DNA from: Veillonella criceti
GTDB taxonomy: Bacteria > Bacillota > Negativicutes > Veillonellales > Veillonellaceae
Length of the DNA stretch: 64,000 nt
Assembly (NCBI RefSeq): GCF_900460315.1
Contig: NZ_UHIO01000001.1
Location: 124,001-188,000, forward strand
Reading direction: 5' to 3'
The translations under genes were made by a program, and so were the position numbers. Below the pieces are notes generated by a model. The model made no database searches, was not told the DNA's origin, and saw only the letters and a program-made list of their open reading frames with translations. Of this stretch, positions 54,775 to 64,000 are shown in pieces (the stretch's first letter is position 1; the number at the start of each line of letters is the position of its first letter).

Positions 54775-55401
54775 ATGAATGTTAATGTAATGACTCATCC
54801 CTTGATTCAACATAAAGTCACTTTAATCCGTAATGTAGAAACAGGATCTAAAGATTTCCGTGAATTATTGGAAGAAATTACACTACTAATGGGTTACGAA
54901 ATTACTCGTGACTTGCCTTTGGAAGATGTAGAAGTACAGACTCCATTAGTAAAAGCAATTGGTAAACAAATCGCCGGTAAGAAATTAGGGATTATTCCTA
55001 TCTTGCGTGCTGGTTTAGGCATGGTGAATGGCCTGTTAGAATTAATGCCAATGGCTAAAGTTGGTCATGTAGGCTTATATCGTGATCCTGAAACATTAAA
55101 ACCAGTTGAATATTACTGCAAATTGCCTTCAGACTTGGCAGGTCGTCGTATTATTGTTACTGATCCAATGTTAGCTACTGGTGGTAGTGCATCAGCAGCG
55201 ATTACCCTTTTAAAAGAAAAAGGGGCTCGTGATATTCAGTTGATGTGTCTTGTAGCAGCACCACAAGGGGTAGAAACAGTTAATAAAGAACATCCTGATG
55301 TGCGCATTTATGTGGCCGCTCTCGATGAAGACTTAAATGAACATGGCTACATTTTGCCAGGCCTTGGTGATGCTGGTGACCGTATTTTTGGTACAAAGTA
55401 A
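54775..55401 (+). CDS. upp: Uracil phosphoribosyltransferase
   Basis: Salvages uracil to UMP using PRPP. The 208-residue protein has [16 protein letters not shown] at the N terminus, [14 protein letters not shown], the PRPP-binding loop [17 protein letters not shown], and [15 protein letters not shown] at the end, all typical. AAGGAGG precedes the ATG. It has its own promoter region and a terminator downstream. Confidence 0.97.
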   Translation: MNVNVMTHPLIQHKVTLIRNVETGSKDFRELLEEITLLMGYEITRDLPLEDVEVQTPLVKAIGKQIAGKKLGIIPILRAGLGMVNGLLELMPMAKVGHVGLYRDPETLKPVEYYCKLPSDLAGRRIIVTDPMLATGGSASAAITLLKEKGARDIQLMCLVAAPQGVETVNKEHPDVRIYVAALDEDLNEHGYILPGLGDAGDRIFGTK

Positions 55402-55465
55402 TATAAAAAATATAGTCTAGGCGTTGTTGAGATAGCTTAGTTGATAAAAATTTAATAGTTTTACA

Positions 55466-55505
55466 ATAGAACAAGAATGGGTATCCAATTCTTGTTCTAT
55501 TTGTA
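55466..55505 (+). terminator. Terminator after upp
   Basis: ATAGAACAAGAAT (55466-55478) pairs with ATTCTTGTTCTAT (55488-55500), loop region GGGTATCCA, followed by TTGTAT. The stem is strong, the T tract weak. Confidence 0.7.
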
Positions 55506-55673
55506 TATGCAGGTTTTTATTTGCCAAGGTATGGTTACTATGTGGTACCCTACAAGTAGTATGGCGTGTGAAGTCGTTTTTATTGATGAAGATTTAGGAC
55601 TATAAATTAGGCTGAGCGTTTACTTTTTATGCGGATGTATTCTATAAATGCATTGGTTATGATTTTTTATCAT

Positions 55674-55702
55674 TAGACATATATTTATATATCGAATATA
55701 AT
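55674..55702 (+). promoter_or_regulatory. Putative promoter for the PepSY gene
   Basis: TAGACA (55674-55679), 17-base spacer, TATAAT (55697-55702). Confidence 0.55.
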
Positions 55703-55789
55703 AGATATATAGAAGTTGTAATAAAGAATATTACTTAATTAATAAGCGTATTGATATATTTTGTTGTTTAAGGTAAAGCGAGGTAACTT

Positions 55790-56074
55790 ATGAAAATGAA
55801 TAAGTCTTTAAAAGTATTGGCCGTATCTTTGGTAGCAGCGGGTTCGTTTTCGTTTGCACAAGCTAGTGGTGAAATTACATTAGAACAAGCAACTGAACTT
55901 GCATTAGCGAAAGTGCCAGGTGCTAACACATCTCATGTATATAAAGCACATCCAGATTGGGAGAATGGCCGCAAAGTATATGAAGGTAAAATCTTTTTCA
56001 ATGGTGTAGAATATGAATTTGAAATTGATGCAGCTACGGGTCAAATCACTGAATGGGATATTGATCGTGACTAA
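55790..56074 (+). CDS. Secreted PepSY-domain protein
   Basis: A 94-residue exported protein. The N terminus is a signal peptide (KMNKSLKVLAVSLVAAGSFSFAQA), followed by a single PepSY domain: ITLEQATELALAKVPGA, then the strands KVYEGKIFFNGVEYEFEIDAATGQI and EWDIDRD. PepSY domains are thought to inhibit peptidases or bind small ligands; here the target is unknown. The gene is alone, between its own promoter and terminator. Location should be the periplasm. Confidence 0.88.
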   Translation: MKMNKSLKVLAVSLVAAGSFSFAQASGEITLEQATELALAKVPGANTSHVYKAHPDWENGRKVYEGKIFFNGVEYEFEIDAATGQITEWDIDRD

Positions 56075-56172
56075 TTAAATGGTGTGCTGTTTAGATTCAA
56101 CAAGTGAAAAGTGCATAAGATTTAGAAGAATGAGTTATTAAAAATAATTAATTGAATCATCTAGTAAAATAT

Positions 56173-56204
56173 AAGTACCTTCCTAATTTGGAGGGTACTT
56201 TTTA
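56173..56204 (+). terminator. Terminator after the PepSY gene
   Basis: AAGTACCTTCC (56173-56183) pairs with GGAGGGTACTT (56190-56200), one G-U, loop TAATTT, then TTT. Confidence 0.85.
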
Positions 56205-56338
56205 TATGTTTATATATAAATTTATTGAAATAATAATATTGACTTGAAGTGGGCTTTAAGGTGTAAAGTGAAAATGTAAAACAAATGTAGAATTACACTA
56301 GATAGTAAAGAGCGTGAATTTAGATAGGAGGTATTTCA

Positions 56339-56725
56339 ATGCAGGTTTCAGATTCAGAAATGGTGACTACTTCAGGAAAAGTAGTTCCTAAACAAACGGT
56401 TGGTCGTAAAGTATTAGGTGAATTTGCGCCCACCTTTGCTCATTTGAATGATGATGTATTATTTGGGGAAGTATGGAGTCGTGATTTAGAATTACCAGCT
56501 AAACAACGTTCTATTATTACCATTACGTCTTTAGTTTCACAAGGCCTAAACGGGGATGCTTTAAAAGCTCATTTACAAATAGGAAAACAAAATGGTATTA
56601 CTAAGGAAGAAATTGCTGAAATTCTAACTCATGTTGCCTTCTATGCAGGTTGGCCAAAAGTATGGGGCGCCTTTCCTTTAGCACAGGAAGTATGGAGTGA
56701 TAAAGAAGTATGGAGTGATAAATAA
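56339..56725 (+). CDS. Carboxymuconolactone decarboxylase family protein
   Basis: A 128-residue helical protein of the AhpD/CMD superfamily. Seen: FAHLNDDVLFGEVWSRDLELPAKQRSIITI, LKAHLQIGKQNGITKEEIAEIL and THVAFYAGWPKVWGAF. It lacks the CxxC of AhpD-type peroxidase partners, so it fits the gamma-carboxymuconolactone decarboxylase-like group; the substrate is unknown. The C terminus ends in a repeated EVWSDK encoded by an 18-base tandem duplication. TAGGAGGT precedes the ATG. Confidence 0.87.
   Translation: MQVSDSEMVTTSGKVVPKQTVGRKVLGEFAPTFAHLNDDVLFGEVWSRDLELPAKQRSIITITSLVSQGLNGDALKAHLQIGKQNGITKEEIAEILTHVAFYAGWPKVWGAFPLAQEVWSDKEVWSDK
56687..56722 (+). repeat. 18-base tandem duplication at the 3' end of the decarboxylase-family gene
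   Basis: GAAGTATGGAGTGATAAA occurs twice in direct succession (56687-56704 and 56705-56722), just before the TAA stop. Confidence 0.97.
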
Positions 56726-56797
56726 GATTTTATTTTTTTCCTCAGGTAGAGCCTATATTACCTTAGTAAATCCTTTAACAATATTTTGTAAAACCAC

Positions 56798-56826
56798 TTG
56801 CACGACACTACCATATGAGGTAGAAT
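56798..56826 (+). promoter_or_regulatory. Promoter for the cggR-gap cluster
   Basis: TTGCAC (56798-56803), 17-base spacer, TAGAAT (56821-56826). The transcript would start near 56833, just before the CggR-type operator. Confidence 0.65.
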
Positions 56827-56854
56827 ATAGGCGAGGATATTTTTTTATCAACGC

Positions 56855-56890
56855 TGGGACGCAATCTGCACCGGCGGGATGAAAGAGGTA
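56855..56890 (+). promoter_or_regulatory. CggR-type operator overlapping the cggR ribosome binding site
   Basis: The sequence reads TGGGAC-N6-TGCA-N4-CGGGAT-N6-GGTA. This keeps the spacing of the known B. subtilis CggR operator (CGGGAC-N6-TGTC-N4-CGGGAC-N6-TGTC), with substitutions. The ribosome binding site GAAAGAGG lies within it, four to five bases before the ATG. Binding by CggR would block elongation and ribosome access; fructose 1,6-bisphosphate should relieve it (known for the family). Confidence 0.7.
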
Positions 56891-56894
56891 CAGC

Positions 56895-57920
56895 ATGAAA
56901 GATTTATCAGAGGTGTATCAACGAATAGCCCCAGAGTTAATGCGAATTGTTGAAGAGCGCTATATACTGCTGAATCACATATCATATGCTCAACCTATTG
57001 GACGTCGTATGTTAGCGACCCTAAGTAAGTTATCTGAACGCGTTGTGCGATCACACGTGGAGATTATGAAAGATAATGGTCTCATTGGTTTCACACAGCA
57101 AGGGATGATTCTCACTGAGGAAGGGAAAGAACTATTACCTCAATTAAATTCATCTATGCATGAGTTGAATAAAATTAGCGAACTAGAAGCTAAGTTAAAA
57201 GAAGTGCTCAACATAGATGAAGTCATTATTACGAATGGTGGTAGTGAAACTGACATGGATCGCAAGGAACTAGGGTTTCAAGCGGCTAAAGCGTTACAAG
57301 GGATTTTGCAAAATGGAAGTGTCCTAGCTGTAAGTGGCGGTAGCACAATGGCAACTATGGCGGAAGCGTTGCCAGCTAAAAAATGTCAAGCTACTATAAT
57401 TCCAGCTCGTGGCGGGATTGGAGAGCGAGTAGAATATCAAGCAAATGTTATTGCATCAGTGATTGCTGATAAAATTGGCAGTACATACAAGATGTTACAT
57501 TTACCGGATGGACTCTCGCAAGAAGCTCTTAACATTCTTATGACGATGGAACCACAAATTAAAGAAGTGATAGAGCTATCACATCAAACCGATATTTTAG
57601 TATTCGGAATTGGTGAAGCTTTGCATATGGCAGAGCAACGTCATATAACCGATGCACAACGCACGATTTTGCGTACTAAACGTGCCGTAGGTGAAGCCCT
57701 TGGTTATTATTGTGATGTTGGTGGTAATATAGTGTATACTACGAATAATGTAGGTATTGCTTTGACGGATATTGCCAACATTCCCCACGTAATTGCTGTG
57801 GCTGGTGGTGCTAGTAAAGCAAAAGCGATTATTGGTGTTATGCGGGCTTGTGGCAAAGGTACACTGATTATTGATGAAAGTGCAGCAGAATCAATGGCTG
57901 CCTTATTGAGTATTAGCTAG
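56895..57920 (+). CDS. cggR: Central glycolytic genes regulator, SorC/DeoR type
   Basis: CggR represses glycolytic genes and is released by fructose 1,6-bisphosphate. The 341-residue protein has an N-terminal winged helix (IGRRMLATLSKLSERVVRSHVEIMKDNGLI) and a C-terminal sugar-phosphate domain. The latter has LAVSGGSTMATMAEAL, PARGGIGERVEYQANVIA and HVIAVAGGASKAKAIIGVM, typical of the SorC family. It lies directly before gap, the usual arrangement. The operator at 56855 indicates autoregulation. Confidence 0.94.
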   Translation: MKDLSEVYQRIAPELMRIVEERYILLNHISYAQPIGRRMLATLSKLSERVVRSHVEIMKDNGLIGFTQQGMILTEEGKELLPQLNSSMHELNKISELEAKLKEVLNIDEVIITNGGSETDMDRKELGFQAAKALQGILQNGSVLAVSGGSTMATMAEALPAKKCQATIIPARGGIGERVEYQANVIASVIADKIGSTYKMLHLPDGLSQEALNILMTMEPQIKEVIELSHQTDILVFGIGEALHMAEQRHITDAQRTILRTKRAVGEALGYYCDVGGNIVYTTNNVGIALTDIANIPHVIAVAGGASKAKAIIGVMRACGKGTLIIDESAAESMAALLSIS

Positions 57921-57998
57921 TATTTACGTAGACTTAGTTAAGTCTATATAGGAAATTATAACTTTTGTAGGTAGGATTTTTATCTAGGAGGAACTATC

Positions 57999-59006
57999 AT
58001 GGCAGTAAAAATTGGTATTAACGGATTTGGTCGTATTGGTAAATGTGTAATGCGTGCAGCTTTGGATAATCCAGATGTTGAAGTAGTAGCGATTAATGAT
58101 GTTGGCGATATTGAAGGTTCAGCTTTATTACTTAAACATGATTCTGTTCACGGTATTTTAAAAGAAGATATTAGTGTTGATGGTAACTATCTCATTGTTG
58201 ATGGAAAACGTGTTCGCGTATTTTCTGACAGAAATCCTGCTAATATTGACTGGTCTGCTGAAGGGGTTGAAATTGTAGTTGAAGCAACTGGCCGTTTCCG
58301 CAAACGCGATGAAGCTGCACAACATTTAGGAGGTACTGTTAAAAAAGTTATTATTTCAGCGCCAGCTAAAGAAGAAGATATTACTATAGTAATGGGTGTA
58401 AACCAAGATAAATACGATCCAGCCAATCATCACATTATTTCTAATGCAAGTTGTACAACTAACTGCTTAGCACCATTTGCTAAAGTATTGAATGAAAAAT
58501 TTGGCATTAAACGTGGTTTGATGACTACCGTTCATTCCTATACGAATGATCAGCGCATTTTGGATACGCCTCATAAAGATCTTCGTCGTGCGCGTGCGGC
58601 CGCGTTATCTATTATTCCTACAACAACAGGCGCCGCTAAAGCTGTTGCTTTAGTATTGCCAGATTTAAAAGGCAAACTAAATGGTTTTGCACTTCGCGTA
58701 CCTACACCTAATGTGTCTGTTACTGATCTAGTGGCTGAACTTGACAAAGAAACAACTAAAGAAGAAATTAATGCAGCATTTCGTGAAGCTGCACAAGGTG
58801 AATTAAAAGGTATTTTGGGTGTATCTGATTTACCACTCGTATCTCATGACTTCAACGGCGATTCTCGCAGTTCTATCGTTGATGCTGATTTGACGATGAC
58901 GATGGAAGGGAATATGGTAAAAGTTGTTTCCTGGTACGATAATGAATGGGGCTATTCTAACCGTATTGTAGATTTAGCGAAATTCATTGCTGATAAAGGC
59001 TTATAA
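57999..59006 (+). CDS. gap: Glyceraldehyde-3-phosphate dehydrogenase, type I
   Basis: Converts glyceraldehyde 3-phosphate to 1,3-bisphosphoglycerate with NAD. The 335-residue protein has [14 protein letters not shown], the catalytic Cys in [23 protein letters not shown] and [19 protein letters not shown] precedes the ATG. A hairpin terminator follows, separating it from pgk, so it may be transcribed at a higher level. Confidence 0.98.
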   Translation: MAVKIGINGFGRIGKCVMRAALDNPDVEVVAINDVGDIEGSALLLKHDSVHGILKEDISVDGNYLIVDGKRVRVFSDRNPANIDWSAEGVEIVVEATGRFRKRDEAAQHLGGTVKKVIISAPAKEEDITIVMGVNQDKYDPANHHIISNASCTTNCLAPFAKVLNEKFGIKRGLMTTVHSYTNDQRILDTPHKDLRRARAAALSIIPTTTGAAKAVALVLPDLKGKLNGFALRVPTPNVSVTDLVAELDKETTKEEINAAFREAAQGELKGILGVSDLPLVSHDFNGDSRSSIVDADLTMTMEGNMVKVVSWYDNEWGYSNRIVDLAKFIADKGL

Positions 59007-59013
59007 TTTTGAC

Positions 59014-59042
59014 AGGGGACTATGTAGGTAGTCCCCTATTTT
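59014..59042 (+). terminator. Terminator between gap and pgk
   Basis: AGGGGACTA (59014-59022) pairs with TAGTCCCCT (59029-59037), loop TGTAGG, followed by ATTTT. It may be partial, allowing pgk read-through. Confidence 0.75.
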
Positions 59043-59102
59043 ACATGTCTTGTAAGATTGTCTAGAGCAGTGGATCATTGAAGCCAATGACCGGAGGTTA
59101 TG

Positions 59103-60281
59103 ATGAAACAAACTATCGAATCCATAGATGTTGCTAATAAACGCGTTTTTGTGCGTGTAGATTTTAATGTACCTTTAAAAGAAGGCGTTATTACTGATGA
59201 TACCCGTATTCGCGCTACCTTACCGACCATTAATTATTTAATGGAGAAAGGGGCAAAAATTATCTTAGCATCCCATTTAGGCCGTCCAAAAGGAGAACGT
59301 AAACCTGAATTTACATTAAAACCTTGTGCACAGCGATTAAGTGAATTACTAGGTAAACCAGTTGCCTTTGCTGATGATTGTGTAGGCGAAGTAGCTCGTA
59401 AAGCTGTAGAGACCTTAGAAGCTGGGGACGTACTGTTATTAGAAAACCTTCGCTATCATAAAGAAGAAGAAAAAAATGGTGAGGAGTTTGCCAAAGCTTT
59501 GGCTAGTTTAGCAGAAGTGGGTGTTAATGATGCTTTTGGTGTATCTCATCGTGCGCATGCTTCCGTAGAAGGGATTACTAAATTCTTACCTATGGTAGCA
59601 GGCTATTTGTTGGAAAAAGAAATTAAATATGTTGGTGGTGCTGTAGAACACCCAGAACACCCTTTTGCCGCTATTATTGGTGGTGCTAAAGTAAGTGATA
59701 AAATTGAAGTTATTTCTAATTTATTACCTAAAGTAGAAGTATTGATTATTGGTGGTGGCATGGCTAACACCTTTATTGCGGCGAAAGGATATCCAACTGG
59801 ATCGTCTTTAGTAGAAACTGATAAAATTGAATTAGCTGCTTCTTTAATTAAAAAAGCAAGTGAAACGAATACTAATTTATTACTTCCTACAGATTTTGTT
59901 GTTGCCGATGCTTTTAGTAATGAGGCCAATCATAAAGTAGTATCAGCCGATGGCATTGAAGACGGTTGGATGGCATTAGATATTGGTCCAGCGAGTCAAA
60001 AAGCATTTGCGGAAGCATTAAAACCAATGAAAATGATTGTTTGGAATGGTCCAATGGGTGTATTTGAAATGGATAACTTTGCTGCCGGGACTAATGCAGT
60101 AGCAAAAGCAGTCGCTGAAGCAAATGCGACTACAATTGTAGGTGGTGGTGATTCTGTAGCGGCCATTGAAAAGAGTGGCTTAGCTAATCGAATTTCCCAT
60201 ATTTCCACAGGGGGCGGTGCCTCATTAGAATATTTAGAAGGAAAAGCCCTTCCTGGTATTGTGGCATTAGCTGATAAATAA
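59103..60281 (+). CDS. pgk: Phosphoglycerate kinase
   Basis: Transfers phosphate from 1,3-bisphosphoglycerate to ADP. The 392-residue protein shows [27 protein letters not shown], the hinge region, [13 protein letters not shown], and [13 protein letters not shown] with [13 protein letters not shown] at the C terminus. ATG 59103 is five bases after GGAGG; the ATG at 59100 would be too close. Followed by tpiA after ten bases. Confidence 0.98.
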   Translation: MKQTIESIDVANKRVFVRVDFNVPLKEGVITDDTRIRATLPTINYLMEKGAKIILASHLGRPKGERKPEFTLKPCAQRLSELLGKPVAFADDCVGEVARKAVETLEAGDVLLLENLRYHKEEEKNGEEFAKALASLAEVGVNDAFGVSHRAHASVEGITKFLPMVAGYLLEKEIKYVGGAVEHPEHPFAAIIGGAKVSDKIEVISNLLPKVEVLIIGGGMANTFIAAKGYPTGSSLVETDKIELAASLIKKASETNTNLLLPTDFVVADAFSNEANHKVVSADGIEDGWMALDIGPASQKAFAEALKPMKMIVWNGPMGVFEMDNFAAGTNAVAKAVAEANATTIVGGGDSVAAIEKSGLANRISHISTGGGASLEYLEGKALPGIVALADK

Positions 60282-60291
60282 GGAGGCTCTC

Positions 60292-61044
60292 ATGCGTAAA
60301 CAAATTATTGCTGGCAATTGGAAAATGCATACAAATATAGCAGAAGCAACCATTTTAGTAGAAGGCATCAAAGAAGCGTTAGCTAAGACTGAGGTAGATC
60401 GGGAAGTTGTTGTTTGTCCGCCATTTACAGGTCTTAGTACAGTAGCTGATTTAATTGATGAAACCTCTATTGGCTTGGGGGCTCAAAATATGTATTTTGA
60501 ACCATCAGGTGCTTACACCGGTGAAGTATCTCCTTTGATGCTTACGGATGTAGGTTGTCACTACGTAATTTTAGGTCATTCTGAACGGCGGCAGTATTTT
60601 GGTGAAACCGATGCTTTAATTAATCAAAAAATTAAAGCTGCTTTTACGTATGATTTAGTGCCTATTCTCTGTGTTGGTGAAAGTTTAGCACAACGAGAAG
60701 CTAATGAAACACAAGCGTTTATTGATAGTCAATTAACAGCAGGCTTAGCGGATTTAACTGCGGAACAAGTGAGCCAAATGGTCATAGCTTATGAGCCAAT
60801 TTGGGCCATTGGTACTGGCAAAACAGCGACGGCTGAACAAGCTGGTGAAGTTTGTACGGCAATTCGTGCTAAAGTGGCTAGTTTATTTGATGCAGCTACA
60901 GCTGAGGCTATTCGTATTCAATATGGTGGTAGCGTAAAAGGGAGTAATGCACAAGAGATTTTGTCGCAACCTGATATTGATGGGGCTCTTGTTGGTGGAG
61001 CGGCCTTAAAAGCTGAAGACTTTATGGCTATCATTACCGCATAA
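60292..61044 (+). CDS. tpiA: Triosephosphate isomerase
   Basis: Interconverts dihydroxyacetone phosphate and glyceraldehyde 3-phosphate. The 250-residue TIM barrel has AGNWKMHTN at the start, ILGHSERRQYFGE with the catalytic His, AYEPIWAIGTGKTA with the catalytic Glu, and IQYGGSVKG. AAGGAGG precedes the ATG. Second gene of the pgk-tpiA pair. Confidence 0.98.
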   Translation: MRKQIIAGNWKMHTNIAEATILVEGIKEALAKTEVDREVVVCPPFTGLSTVADLIDETSIGLGAQNMYFEPSGAYTGEVSPLMLTDVGCHYVILGHSERRQYFGETDALINQKIKAAFTYDLVPILCVGESLAQREANETQAFIDSQLTAGLADLTAEQVSQMVIAYEPIWAIGTGKTATAEQAGEVCTAIRAKVASLFDAATAEAIRIQYGGSVKGSNAQEILSQPDIDGALVGGAALKAEDFMAIITA

Positions 61045-61163
61045 TAGATGGGGACATACTAAAAACTTATTAGTAGTGATTTGTTATGGAAAATAATAAG
61101 TTTATAGTGCTAAAGGCTAATAAGGATAAAACTAATAGATTATAGTTAAGAAAGGATATGTGC

Positions 61164-62699
61164 ATGGCAAAATTGAAAGCCCCAGTAATGCTAACTATCT
61201 TAGATGGTTTTGGTATAGGGGATGTAAATGACCCGACTAATGCAGTGGTACAGGCTAAACCGGAGAATTTCTTGAATCTTTGGCAAACCTATCCACATAC
61301 TCAATTGCAGGCATCTGGTTTAGCTGTTGGTTTACCAGACGGGCAAATGGGTAATTCCGAAGTGGGCCATTTAAACATTGGTGCTGGTCGTATTGTATAT
61401 CAAGAATTAACGCGTATTACTAAAGATACTGAAGATGGGAGTTTTTTTAAACGGCCTGTTATTGAAGAATTATACGATAAAGCTAAAAAAAGTCGTTTAC
61501 AAATTATCGGTCTTTTATCTGATGGTGGTGTTCATAGTTCACTAGACCATATAAAAGCCATTATTAAAGGGGCAAAAGAAGCTGGTGTGACGGAACTTTA
61601 TGTACATGCTTTATTAGATGGTCGCGACGTGCCACCTCAAAGTGCTCTAACTTATTTGACTGACCTAGAGAACTATATGAAACAGGTCGGATTAGGCAAA
61701 ATAGCGACTTTAGGTGGTCGCTATTATGGTATGGATCGTGATAAGCGTTGGGAACGAATTGAAAAAGCTTACGAAGCTATTGTTGATGGCCTTGGGGTGG
61801 CTGCTGATTCGAGTAAGACGGCTATTGAAGCATCATATGCTAATGATGTAGTTGATGAATTTGTAGTCCCTGTTGTGTTGGATGCTAAAGGGGCTATTGA
61901 AGCTAATGACGCTGTTATCTTTGCTAATTTTCGCCCTGATCGAGCCCGTCAATTAACTCGTGCGTTAGTAGATCCTGAATTTTCAGGCTTTACTCGTAAA
62001 AAAGGTGTATTACCACTGTATATGGCGACTATGACGAAGTATGAAGATGGTTTGTCGACTCATATTGTATATGAAAAAGAAGTATTAACGAATACATTAG
62101 GTCAAGTTTTGGCTAATGGTGGCTATACACAACTTCGTATTGCTGAAACAGAAAAATATGCGCATGTGACGTATTTCTTCAATGGTGGTGAGGAAGTTCC
62201 CTTTTATGGCGAAGAGCGAATCTTGGTACCTTCACCCAAAGTGGCTACCTATGATTTACAGCCAGAGATGAGTGCTTTAGAGGTAACTGATAAAGTAGTA
62301 GCAGCTATTGAAGGTGGTCAATTCGATATGATCATCCTAAACTTTGCTAATCCCGATATGGTTGGACATACAGGCGTTTTAGAAGCCGCTGAAAAAGCTG
62401 TGCAAACAGTGGATGCTTGTTTAGGTCGTATTGTAAAGGCTATTAATACAGTGCAAGGCCATTTATTAGTAACGGCTGATCATGGTAATTCGGAAATGAT
62501 GGTTGATCACCGTACAGGTGCACCCCATACGGCGCATACTACAAATCCAGTCCCTTTAATTTTAGTAAGTGAACAATATAAACAGGCACAGTTACAGGAA
62601 GGTAAACTTTGCGATTTAGCCCCAACTATGTTGGATTTAGGTGGGATTGCGCAGCCTATTGAAATGACTGGTCAGAGCTTACTGGTTAAAGAGTCGTAA
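61164..62699 (+). CDS. gpmI: Phosphoglycerate mutase, cofactor-independent
   Basis: Converts 3-phosphoglycerate to 2-phosphoglycerate using two manganese ions. The 511-residue protein has LTILDGFGIGD, the phospho-Ser motif GNSEVGHLNIGAGR, HALLDGRDVPP, ANFRPDRARQL, and TADHGNSEMM near the end. ATG 61164 is seven bases after AAAGGA; the ATG at 61158 is too close. Confidence 0.97.
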   Translation: MAKLKAPVMLTILDGFGIGDVNDPTNAVVQAKPENFLNLWQTYPHTQLQASGLAVGLPDGQMGNSEVGHLNIGAGRIVYQELTRITKDTEDGSFFKRPVIEELYDKAKKSRLQIIGLLSDGGVHSSLDHIKAIIKGAKEAGVTELYVHALLDGRDVPPQSALTYLTDLENYMKQVGLGKIATLGGRYYGMDRDKRWERIEKAYEAIVDGLGVAADSSKTAIEASYANDVVDEFVVPVVLDAKGAIEANDAVIFANFRPDRARQLTRALVDPEFSGFTRKKGVLPLYMATMTKYEDGLSTHIVYEKEVLTNTLGQVLANGGYTQLRIAETEKYAHVTYFFNGGEEVPFYGEERILVPSPKVATYDLQPEMSALEVTDKVVAAIEGGQFDMIILNFANPDMVGHTGVLEAAEKAVQTVDACLGRIVKAINTVQGHLLVTADHGNSEMMVDHRTGAPHTAHTTNPVPLILVSEQYKQAQLQEGKLCDLAPTMLDLGGIAQPIEMTGQSLLVKES

Positions 62700-62779
62700 G
62701 GGGATTGTTCCTAGATAAGATTTAAATTATAGCTGTCATATATTTAATTGCAATATATTTAAATGTGATATTCAGATAG

Positions 62780-64000
<1,221 letters not shown>

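Larger units (their letters stand above)
55402..55789. other. Intergenic region, upp to the PepSY gene
   Basis: 388 bases without a gene. It holds the upp terminator (55466-55500) and a promoter (55674-55702), listed separately. The stretch 55510-55660 shows short repeats such as GGTATGGTTACTATGTGGTACC but no ORF or tRNA that I can support. Confidence 0.6.

Noticed and set aside
55510-55660. Possible tRNA or riboswitch in the gap after upp
   Set aside because: No cloverleaf with a TTCGAATC-like T arm and CCA-ready acceptor stem could be drawn, and no known aptamer core was recognised.

Overview
The window is a dense, almost entirely forward-strand housekeeping segment of a low-GC genome of about 40% GC. 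It best fits a diderm Firmicute of the class Negativicutes, most likely Veillonella or a close relative. The gene order is typically Firmicute (rpmE, yqhQ, prfA, prmC, sua5, ywlE, rpiB, glyA, upp; cggR-gap-pgk-tpiA-gpmI-eno; a dcw cluster with DUF881 and Sbp genes). The window also encodes outer-membrane parts: a signal-peptide-bearing beta-barrel protein ending in Phe and a secretin. The genus call is inference. I saw no tRNA, rRNA, CRISPR array, insertion sequence or prophage.

Layout. 1-12.5 kb: 3' end of a radical SAM (Elp3-like) gene, smc, ftsY, an unknown gene, then uvrB, uvrA and uvrC packed head to tail. 12.5-20.8 kb: brnQ, an epimerase, a rubredoxin-like/DUF2231 membrane protein, a structured leader or small RNA ending in a terminator, a nucleoid-associated protein gene, a YbaK-like deacylase, an RNase H, pgi and galE. 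20.8-26.7 kb: a GspC/PilP-like plus secretin pair, an ABC-F ATPase, gluQRS, a CoA-binding protein and an atypical thioredoxin. A single ThrE-type exporter gene (26.8-28.2 kb) faces the other way.

28.5-42.6 kb is the division and cell wall cluster: mraZ, rsmH, ftsL, murE, murF, mraY, murD, murG, murC, ddl, ftsQ, DUF881, sbp, ftsZ. It has no ftsI, ftsW, murB or ftsA, and its FtsZ has a very short C-terminal linker. 42.6-55.4 kb: outer-membrane protein, aminotransferase, DUF896 (minus strand), nth, an unknown gene, a PC4-like protein, and the conserved translation and one-carbon block from rpmE to upp. 55.8-64 kb: a PepSY protein, a carboxymuconolactone decarboxylase-family protein, and the glycolytic cluster under CggR, with enolase cut by the window end.

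The genes form coherent units: UvrABC nucleotide excision repair; synthesis of meso-diaminopimelate-type peptidoglycan from UDP-MurNAc to lipid II with the early divisome; release factor 1 with its methyltransferase; and triose-phosphate glycolysis. I see no clearly new multi-gene system. The most interesting signals are regulatory and structural: a terminator immediately before a nucleoid-protein gene, a CggR-type operator overlapping the cggR ribosome binding site, stop codons embedded in extended -10 promoters, a long nested hairpin at 44.8 kb, the stripped-down division cluster, and two unrecognised genes.
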